Made by a program: the position numbers and the translations under genes. The notes beneath the pieces are model-generated. The model had not been told where the DNA came from. It did no database searches and saw nothing but the letters and a program-made list of their open reading frames with translations. A DNA stretch of 64,000 nucleotides from Cellulomonas wangsupingiae (lineage in GTDB: Bacteria; Actinomycetota; Actinomycetes; Actinomycetales; Cellulomonadaceae): positions 2,542,001 through 2,606,000 of the forward strand of contig NZ_CP101989.1 in the NCBI RefSeq assembly GCF_024508275.1, written 5' to 3'. Shown here piece by piece: positions 58,725-64,000 of this stretch (positions are counted from its first letter, which is position 1; each line of letters begins with the position of its first letter).

Positions 58725-60056
58725 TCAGCGACGCCCGTCGGCCTCACGGCTGAACTGCGCGCCCAGCGCGTCGAGCTTCTCCGCGAACCGCTCGTAGCCG
58801 CGGTCGATGAGGCTGATGCCGCGCACCGCCGACTGTCCCTTGGCGGTCAGCGCCGCGATGAGGTGGCTGAAACCGCCCCGCAGGTCCGGCACCTCGATCT
58901 GGGCGGCGGACAGCGGGGTCGGTCCGGAGATGACGGCCGAGTGGTAGAAGTTGCGCTGCCCGAAGCGGCACGGCCGCCCACCCAGGCACTCCTTGTACAC
59001 CTGGATCGTGGCGCCCATGCCGACCAGGGCGTCGACGAAGCCGAACCGGTTCTCGTACACCGTCTCGTGGACGATCGACAGGCCACGGGCCTGCGTGAGG
59101 GCGACGACGAGCGGCTGCTGCCAGTCGGTCATGAACCCGGGGTGCACGTCGGTCTCGAGCTGGATCGAGCGCAGGTCACCACCGGGGTGGAAGAACCGGA
59201 TGCCGTGGTCGTCGATGGCGAACTCGCCGCCGACCTTGCGGAACGTGTTGAGGAACGTCGTCATCTCGGGCTGCGACGCACCGCGCACGTACACGTCACC
59301 GCCGGTCGCCAGCGCGGCCGACGCCCAGGACGCGGCCTCGATGCGGTCGGCGAGGGCGGTGTGCTGGAAGCCGACCAGCCGGTCGACGCCCTCGATGCGG
59401 ATGACGCGGTCGGTGTCGACCGAGATGATCGCGCCCATCTTCTGCAGCACGTTGATGAGATCCATGATCTCGGGCTCGATCGCCGCGTTGGCGAGCTCGG
59501 TGATGCCCTCGGCGCGCACGGCCGTCAGCAGGAGCTGCTCGGTGGCGCCGACGCTGGGGTACGGCAGGGCGATCTTGGTGCCCTGCAGACGGTGGGGCGC
59601 GCGGATGCGGATGCCGTTGTCGCTCTTGTCCACCACCGCACCGAACTGCCGCAGGATGTCGAGGTGGAAGTTGATCGGCCGGTCGCCGATGCGGCAGCCG
59701 CCGAGGTCGGGGATGAAGGCCTCCCCCAGCCGGTGCAGCAGCGGGCCGCAGAACAGGATGGGGATCCGGCTGGATCCGGCGTGCGCGTCGATGTCGGCGA
59801 CGTGGGCCGACTCGACGTCCGTGGGATCGAGCCGGATCGTGCCCGCGTCCTCGTCGATCTCGACCTGGACGCCGTGCAGGCGCAGCAGGCCGGACACCAC
59901 GGTGACGTCGCGGATCTGGGGGACGTTGCGCAGCATGCTCGGGGTCTCCCCGAGAAGTGCGGCGACCATCGCCTTGGAGACGAAGTTCTTGGCGCCCCGG
60001 ACGGTGATCTCGCCCCGCAGCGGGTTGCCACCGTCGACGTACAGCAGGTCGGTCAT
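58725..60056 (-). CDS. murA: UDP-N-acetylglucosamine 1-carboxyvinyltransferase
   Basis: First committed enzyme of peptidoglycan synthesis (443 residues), transferring enolpyruvate from PEP to UDP-GlcNAc. The start GEITVRGAKNFVSK has the Lys-Asn pair, and GGCRIGDRPINFH carries catalytic Cys121, the residue fosfomycin alkylates; some actinobacteria have Asp here, but this one keeps Cys. Further marks: PYPSVGATEQLLLTAV, EAASWASAALATGG and VPDLRGGFSHLIAALTAKG. ATG 60056 has AGGGG upstream. Confidence 0.97.
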   Translation of the reverse strand: MTDLLYVDGGNPLRGEITVRGAKNFVSKAMVAALLGETPSMLRNVPQIRDVTVVSGLLRLHGVQVEIDEDAGTIRLDPTDVESAHVADIDAHAGSSRIPILFCGPLLHRLGEAFIPDLGGCRIGDRPINFHLDILRQFGAVVDKSDNGIRIRAPHRLQGTKIALPYPSVGATEQLLLTAVRAEGITELANAAIEPEIMDLINVLQKMGAIISVDTDRVIRIEGVDRLVGFQHTALADRIEAASWASAALATGGDVYVRGASQPEMTTFLNTFRKVGGEFAIDDHGIRFFHPGGDLRSIQLETDVHPGFMTDWQQPLVVALTQARGLSIVHETVYENRFGFVDALVGMGATIQVYKECLGGRPCRFGQRNFYHSAVISGPTPLSAAQIEVPDLRGGFSHLIAALTAKGQSAVRGISLIDRGYERFAEKLDALGAQFSREADGRR

Positions 60057-60142
60057 GCCCCTATCGTCCACCACGCGGCCCTGTGCGCGCGTCATCCACG
60101 CGCCACGGCCGGCTGTCCTCGCAGAACCCTCACAACGTGTGC

Positions 60143-60176
60143 GGCCGGGCCCGCGGCGTACGCCGCAGGCCCGGCC
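60143..60176 (-). terminator. hairpin after leuD
   Basis: 60143-60151 pairs with 60168-60176 (nine base pairs), one mismatch, then a self-complementary GC-rich inner segment. It lies 31 bases past the leuD stop codon (60208) and before murA. Confidence 0.65.
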
Positions 60177-60207
60177 GGGGCGACCGTGCAGGTGAGGACC
60201 GGGTGCC

Positions 60208-60876
60208 TCAGACGGCGCGCGTCGGGCCCAGGTCGACGCTGACCACCGGACGGGCCGGACGCACCGGCACCGGCGGCAGGTGCTTGGCCGGGAGCGTCGC
60301 CGGGCGCCACGGCTCGCGACGCTGCTCGAACGCGGTGATCTCGTCGGCGTGCTGCAGCGTCAGGCCGATGTCGTCGAGGCCCTCCAGCAGCCGCCAGCGC
60401 GTGTAGTCGTCGACCTGGAAGGGCACCACGACGTCGTCGCACGTCACGGTGCGTGAGACCAGGTCGACGGTGACCTCGGTGCCCGGCCGGGTCTCGAGGA
60501 GCTTCCAGAGCAGCTCGACGTCCTCCTGCGCGACCTGCGCCGCCAGCAGACCCTGCTTGCCGGAGTTGCCGCGGAAGATGTCGGCGAACCGCGAGGAGAT
60601 CACGACGCGGAAGCCGTAGTCCTTCAGCGCCCACACCGCGTGCTCACGCGACGAGCCGGTCCCGAAGTCGGGGCCCGCGACCAGCACGGATCCCGCCTTG
60701 TAGGCGTCCTGGTTGAGGAGGAACTCGGGGTCGCCCCGCCACGCCGCGAACAGCGCGTCCTCGAAGCCCGTGCGCGTGACCCGCTTGAGGTACACGGCGG
60801 GGATGATCTGGTCGGTGTCGACGTTGCTGCGCCGCAGGGGCACGCCGACCCCGGTGTGCCGAGTGAACTTCTCCAT
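60208..60876 (-). CDS. leuD: 3-isopropylmalate dehydratase small subunit
   Basis: Swivel-domain subunit (222 residues) that completes isopropylmalate isomerase with LeuC, second step of leucine synthesis. [20 protein letters not shown] and [13 protein letters not shown] open the chain, and [17 protein letters not shown] and [16 protein letters not shown] follow, all highly conserved. The C-terminus has a short Pro-rich extension. It starts 30 bases after leuC. Confidence 0.98.
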   Translation of the reverse strand: MEKFTRHTGVGVPLRRSNVDTDQIIPAVYLKRVTRTGFEDALFAAWRGDPEFLLNQDAYKAGSVLVAGPDFGTGSSREHAVWALKDYGFRVVISSRFADIFRGNSGKQGLLAAQVAQEDVELLWKLLETRPGTEVTVDLVSRTVTCDDVVVPFQVDDYTRWRLLEGLDDIGLTLQHADEITAFEQRREPWRPATLPAKHLPPVPVRPARPVVSVDLGPTRAV

Positions 60877-60906
60877 GATGGCCTACCTGTCGTGTGTCGG
60901 GGGGCG

Positions 60907-62370
60907 TCAGACGGTCTGCAGCGTGTCGTGCGGGGCCAGCGGGCTGCCGTCCGGTACCTCGACGTCCGCGCCGAGGTCGGCGACGGAGGACAGCGTGCCG
61001 CGGATCGCGGTGGCCGCGGCCACCAGGGGCGAGACGAGGTGGGTACGCCCGCCCTTGCCCTGACGGCCCTCGAAGTTGCGGTTCGAGGTGGATGCCGACC
61101 GCTCCTGCGGTGCCAGCTGGTCGGGGTTCATGCCCAGACACATCGAGCAGCCGGCGTTGCGCCACTCGGCGCCGAAGTCGAGGAAGATCTGGTCGAGCCC
61201 CTCGGCCTCCGCCTGCAGCCGCACGCGTGCGGACGCGGGGACCACGAGGACGCGCACGTCCTGCGCCTTGGTGCGCCCCTTGACGAGCTTCGCGACGGCA
61301 CGCAGGTCCTCGATGCGGCCGTTGGTGCACGAGCCGATGAAGACGGTGTCGACCTTGATCTCGCGCAGCGGCTGGCCCGGCGTCAGACCCATGTACTCGA
61401 TGGCCCGCTCGGCGGCGACACGCTCGTTGGCGTCCGCGATCTGCTCCGGGACGGGCACGTTGCCGGACAGCGGCAGGCCCTGACCGGGGTTGGTGCCCCA
61501 CGTGACGAACGGCTCGAGGTCCGCCGCCTCGAGCACGACCTCCGCGTCGAAGACCGCGTCGTCGTCGGTACGCAGGGTGCGCCAGTACTCCACGGCGGCG
61601 TCCCAGTCCGCGCCCTCGGGCGCGTGCGGGCGGCCCTTGAGGTACTCGAAGGTCGTCTCGTCGGGCGCGATCATGCCCGCACGGGCGCCGGCCTCGATCG
61701 ACATGTTGCAGATCGTCATCCGCCCCTCCATCGAGAGGTTGCGGATCGCCTCGCCGCGGTACTCCAGGACGTAGCCCTGACCGCCGCCGGTGCCGATCTT
61801 GGCGATGATCGCCAGGATGATGTCCTTCGCGCTCGCCCCGATCGGCAGCTGCCCGTTCACGGTGATCGCCATGGTCTTGAAGGGCGCGAGCGGCAGCGTC
61901 TGGGTCGCGAGCACGTGCTCGACCTCGCTGGTGCCGATGCCGAACGCGAGGGCGCCGAAGGCGCCGTGCGTCGAGGTGTGGGAGTCGCCGCAGACCACGG
62001 TGAGGCCGGGCTGCGTCAGACCGAGCTGCGGACCGACCTGGTGGACGATTCCCTGGTCGGCGTCGCCCAGGGAGTGGATCCGCACGCCGAACTCGGCCGC
62101 GTTGGTGCGCAGCGTCTCGATCTGGGTGCGGCTCGTCGCGTCCGCGATCGGGCGGTCGATGTCGAGCGTGGGGGTGTTGTGGTCCTCGGTGGCGAGCGTG
62201 AGGTCGGGACGACGGACCGGCCGGCCAGCCAGCCGCAGGCCCTCGAACGCCTGCGGGCTCGTGACCTCGTGCACCAGGTGCAGGTCGATGTACAGCAGGT
62301 CCGGTGCACCGTCCGTGCCGCGGCGCACGACGTGCGCCTCCCAGACCTTCTCCGCCAGCGTGCCGGCCAT
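60907..62370 (-). CDS. leuC: 3-isopropylmalate dehydratase large subunit
   Basis: Aconitase-family enzyme of 487 residues that isomerises isopropylmalate. It binds a 4Fe-4S cluster through three cysteines: one in [13 protein letters not shown] and two in [29 protein letters not shown] and [13 protein letters not shown] are present. ATG 62370 has GAGAGG upstream, and an in-frame extension reads as noise. It is divergent from the IclR regulator gene, which in actinobacteria (NdgR, LtbR) controls leuCD. Confidence 0.98.
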   Translation of the reverse strand: MAGTLAEKVWEAHVVRRGTDGAPDLLYIDLHLVHEVTSPQAFEGLRLAGRPVRRPDLTLATEDHNTPTLDIDRPIADATSRTQIETLRTNAAEFGVRIHSLGDADQGIVHQVGPQLGLTQPGLTVVCGDSHTSTHGAFGALAFGIGTSEVEHVLATQTLPLAPFKTMAITVNGQLPIGASAKDIILAIIAKIGTGGGQGYVLEYRGEAIRNLSMEGRMTICNMSIEAGARAGMIAPDETTFEYLKGRPHAPEGADWDAAVEYWRTLRTDDDAVFDAEVVLEAADLEPFVTWGTNPGQGLPLSGNVPVPEQIADANERVAAERAIEYMGLTPGQPLREIKVDTVFIGSCTNGRIEDLRAVAKLVKGRTKAQDVRVLVVPASARVRLQAEAEGLDQIFLDFGAEWRNAGCSMCLGMNPDQLAPQERSASTSNRNFEGRQGKGGRTHLVSPLVAAATAIRGTLSSVADLGADVEVPDGSPLAPHDTLQTV

Positions 62371-62432
62371 GTTCGTCGTTCCTCTCGTCCGGGCGGGGGC
62401 GTCCCGGTCACCGAGCCGATGACTGTGCGTGC

Positions 62433-62453
62433 CCGGGGGATCCTGTCCCCCGG
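62433..62453 (-). promoter_or_regulatory. hairpin in the leuC upstream region
   Basis: Stem of eight base pairs (62433-62440 with 62446-62453) around a five-base loop, in the region between leuC and the regulator gene. It could form in the leuC leader RNA if transcription starts upstream of it; role unknown. Confidence 0.35.
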
Positions 62454-62454
62454 C

Positions 62455-62483
62455 TTGCATCTCAGCCTGCGAGACGCCAATAT
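62455..62483 (+). promoter_or_regulatory. promoter of the IclR gene, leaderless
   Basis: TTGCAT (62455-62460), 17 bases, CAATAT (62478-62483), then six bases and ATG 62490. No ribosome site is present, so the mRNA probably starts at the ATG. Confidence 0.5.
62460..62474. promoter_or_regulatory. candidate IclR operator TCTC-N7-GAGA
   Basis: Inverted repeat TCTC (62460-62463) and GAGA (62471-62474) seven bases apart, lying in the spacer of the regulator's own promoter and upstream of leuC. Its position fits autorepression plus control of leuCD. Confidence 0.4.
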
Positions 62484-62489
62484 CGACCT

Positions 62490-63209
62490 ATGGACAACTC
62501 TAGCGGAGTCGGCGTGCTGGACAAGGCCGCGTCGGTACTGAGCGCGCTGGAAGCCGGACCCGCGACCCTCGCGCAGCTCGTCGCCGCCACCCATCTTGCC
62601 CGCCCGACGGCCCACCGTCTGGCCGTCGCGCTCGAGCACCATCGTCTCGTGGCTCGTGACCTGCAGGGCAGGTTCGTCCTCGGGCCCCGCCTGTCGGAGC
62701 TCTCGACGGCAGCCGGGGAGGACCGCCTGCTGGCCGCCGCCGGCCCCGTCCTGACGCTGCTGCGCGACCACACGGGCGAGAGCGCGCAGCTCTACCGCCG
62801 CCAGGGCGACCAGCGGATCTGCGTCGCGGCCGCCGAGCGGCCCATCGGCCTGCGCGACTCGATCCCCGTGGGCGCGACCCTCACGATGCAGGCCGGGTCG
62901 GCCGCCCAGGTGCTGCTGGCGTGGGAGGAGCCGGACCGGCTCCACCGGGGCCTGCAGGGCGCGAAGTTCACCGCCACGATCCTGTCCGGCGTGCGCCGTC
63001 GGGGGTGGGCCCAGTCGGTCTCCGAGCGCGAGGTCGGCGTCGCGTCGGTCTCGGCACCGGTGCGCGGGCCGTCGGGGCGCGTCGTGGCCGCCGTTTCGGT
63101 CTCCGGGCCGCTCGAGCGGCTCTCGCGGCAGCCCGGTCGGCTGCACGCCGCCGCTGTCGTCTCCGCCGCGAACCGCCTGACGGAGGTCCTGCGCCGCACG
63201 GCCGAGTGA
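62490..63209 (+). CDS. IclR-family regulator of leucine genes (NdgR/LtbR type)
   Basis: Regulator of 239 residues. The winged helix is at about 8-65 (GVLDKAASVLSALEAGPAT, then HLARPTAHRLAVALEHH), and the IclR effector domain covers about 80-239, ending near AANRLTEVLRR. NdgR in Streptomyces and LtbR in Corynebacterium occupy this same place opposite leuCD and control leucine and other amino-acid genes. ATG 62490 is the only sensible start and lies six bases after a -10-like hexamer. A hairpin follows the stop. Confidence 0.93.
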   Translation: MDNSSGVGVLDKAASVLSALEAGPATLAQLVAATHLARPTAHRLAVALEHHRLVARDLQGRFVLGPRLSELSTAAGEDRLLAAAGPVLTLLRDHTGESAQLYRRQGDQRICVAAAERPIGLRDSIPVGATLTMQAGSAAQVLLAWEEPDRLHRGLQGAKFTATILSGVRRRGWAQSVSEREVGVASVSAPVRGPSGRVVAAVSVSGPLERLSRQPGRLHAAAVVSAANRLTEVLRRTAE

Positions 63210-63214
63210 GGGGG

Positions 63215-63240
63215 CCGGGTGCGGCCTCGGCCGCACCCGG
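63215..63240 (+). terminator. 11-bp hairpin after the IclR gene
   Basis: 63215-63225 pairs perfectly with 63230-63240, four-base loop CTCG, six bases past the stop codon. Confidence 0.75.
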
Positions 63241-63275
63241 GTCCCGGCCCGCGGGCGAATGCCCGCGCACGGAGC

Positions 63276-63305
63276 AGGTACGCACGAAGAAGGTACGCAC
63301 GAAGA
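63276..63305. repeat. two tandem exact 15-bp units
   Basis: AGGTACGCACGAAGA at 63276-63290 and again at 63291-63305, immediately before the hairpin at 63304-63336. A slippage product in the spacer between the IclR gene and tRNA-Glu. Confidence 0.85.
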
Positions 63306-63336
63306 AGGCCCGGTCACCTGTGGTGACCGGGCCTTC
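63304..63336. terminator. 15-bp hairpin between IclR gene and tRNA-Glu
   Basis: 63304-63318 pairs perfectly with 63322-63336, three-base loop. It lies five bases past the tRNA-Glu 3' end on the minus strand, followed there by a TTCTTC run. Confidence 0.85.
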
Positions 63337-63341
63337 GACCG

Positions 63342-63414
63342 TACCCCCGACCGGATTCGAACCGGCGCTACCGCCGTGAGAGGGCGGCGTGCTAGGCCGC
63401 TACACAACGGGGGC
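63342..63414 (-). tRNA. tRNA-Glu (anticodon CTC)
   Basis: 73-base cloverleaf on the minus strand: acceptor GCCCCCG with CGGGGGT, discriminator A, anticodon stem CCGCC/GGCGG with loop CTCTCAC giving CTC, T-arm GTTCGAATC. It reads GAG. CCA is not encoded. Confidence 0.97.
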
Positions 63415-63451
63415 CTTGCTCACGAACCCGTAGGCCGTGTGCCGAGTGGAT

Positions 63452-63480
63452 ACTGTACCCGACGTTCGCCCGGAGTCGAA
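63452..63480 (-). promoter_or_regulatory. candidate promoter of tRNA-Glu
   Basis: Minus strand TTCGAC (63480-63475), 17 bases, TACAGT (63457-63452), about 37 bases before the tRNA. The -35 match is weak. Confidence 0.4.
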
Positions 63481-63557
63481 AACTCGCCGGCGTCCGCGGG
63501 CCCGCCACCAGGGCGGACGCGTCCGTGCTGACCGTCGACTGACGCCGACGAACAACG

Positions 63558-63629
63558 CTGGGGTACCAGGACTCGAACCTAGACTAACTGAACCAGAATC
63601 AGTCGTGCTGCCAATTACACCATACCCCA
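63558..63629 (-). tRNA. tRNA-Gln (anticodon CTG)
   Basis: 72-base cloverleaf on the minus strand: acceptor TGGGGTA with TACCCCA, discriminator G, anticodon stem ACTGA/TCAGT with loop TTCTGGT giving CTG, T-arm GTTCGAGTC. It reads CAG. CCA is not encoded. The pair tRNA-Gln, tRNA-Glu beside the leu regulator is a common actinobacterial order. Confidence 0.96.
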
Positions 63630-63701
63630 CGGGCCGTGACCGGCAGGAAGCCGTGCACAGCACCATCGGCACGTGTCACGCGGACCCCGCACCGGCCGTG
63701 A

Positions 63702-63732
63702 ACATTACCCGAGCGAGGGGGGCTCGGTCCAA
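63702..63732 (-). promoter_or_regulatory. candidate promoter of tRNA-Gln
   Basis: Minus strand TTGGAC (63732-63727), 19 bases, TAATGT (63707-63702); initiation near 63695. Confidence 0.5.
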
Positions 63733-63772
63733 CCGGCGCCGGGTGGCGCAGGTCACCCGCCCCCCGGGGACG

Positions 63773-64000
63773 TCAGGGAGCCGGGATCTGCCCGATCTCC
63801 GTCACGTCGTACCAGAGCAGGTCCCGCTCGTCGAGCCTCGCCAGAGCCGTCTCGTCACCGGAGGCGGCACCCGCCACGTCGGCCGCAGCCGCCGGCTCGT
63901 CGACGTGCACGCTGACCACCTGGCCCAGGTCGACGCCGCACACCACCTCGACGGCCGAGGCCACCGGGGGGTCGTCGAGCGTCTGCACGCACGCCTCCGC
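63773..64000 (-). CDS. C-terminal part of an unidentified protein (partial at window edge)
   Basis: The frame is open to the end of the window and stops at 63775-63773, giving the last 75 residues. A GTG at 63988 could be a start, but codons beyond it (reading AEAC) also look coding, so the true start is probably outside. The visible part is acidic: VEVVCGVDLGQVVSVHVDEP, then ALARLDERDLLWYDVTEIG. The Cys content and lack of charged catalytic motifs would suit a secreted or lipid-anchored protein, but I do not recognise it. Confidence 0.55.
   Translation of the reverse strand, partial: AEACVQTLDDPPVASAVEVVCGVDLGQVVSVHVDEPAAAADVAGAASGDETALARLDERDLLWYDVTEIGQIPAP

Noticed and set aside
63276..63305. 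Short repeats as a CRISPR array
   Set aside because: The units are directly adjacent with no spacers, there are only two of them, and no cas gene is present.

Overview
The window is very GC-rich chromosomal DNA from an actinobacterium. The gene order rne - rplU - rpmA - obgE - proB - proA - small ORF - nadD - rsfS - histidine phosphatase, the order coaD - sepIVA-like - DUF177 - rpmF - rnc - mutM, and the order rpmB / fakA-like - recG ... rsmD and leuC - leuD - murA - plsC - gpsA ... ddl - DUF3515 - thiL are typical of Actinomycetota, and their combination with two secreted pectate lyases points to a plant-polymer degrader of the Micrococcales, most likely a Cellulomonas relative (inference from gene content; no species call is possible from sequence reading alone). 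I see no insertion sequence, prophage, integrase, CRISPR array or plasmid function, so this is ordinary chromosome with a few accessory patches.

Layout. 1-5 kb: the end of a basic-tailed protein, a multi-domain pectate lyase, a SigG-type sigma factor and a small membrane protein of unknown function. 5-14.7 kb: small enzymes (VOC, Nudix), a Ycf46-like AAA ATPase, PEP carboxylase, MarR regulator, a second pectate lyase with a carbohydrate-binding tail, a lipoprotein and small unknowns. 14.7-17.2 kb: a MalT-like LuxR giant regulator, then tRNA-Ala. 17.6-29.3 kb: one long leftward block of translation, proline and NAD genes from RNase E to a phosphatase. 29.8-37.7 kb: cydABDC for the cytochrome bd oxidase, translationally coupled to a DevS-type GAF sensor kinase, facing a DevR-type regulator. 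38.4-53.8 kb: housekeeping DNA repair, RNA processing, CoA, cell-elongation and ribosomal genes with an inserted ABC exporter-like pair. 53.9-62.4 kb: cell-wall precursor (ddl, murA), phospholipid (plsC, gpsA) and leucine (leuCD) genes. 62.5-64 kb: the IclR regulator expected to control leuCD, tRNA-Glu, tRNA-Gln and the end of an unknown gene.

How the genes work together. The two pectate lyases carry the same promoter architecture with a LacI-type palindrome just after the -10 element, so they look like one pectin regulon whose repressor lies elsewhere. The cyd operon plus two-component pair looks like an oxygen or redox responsive module. Many genes that head a transcript begin 6-7 bases after a (T/C)AnnnT hexamer and have no Shine-Dalgarno sequence, so leaderless translation seems widespread, while ribosomal, secreted and operon-internal genes keep ribosome binding sites. 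Convergent genes are separated by perfect GC-rich hairpins without a T-run. Starts given below were chosen on these signals; names rest on protein motifs read by eye, with no database search.
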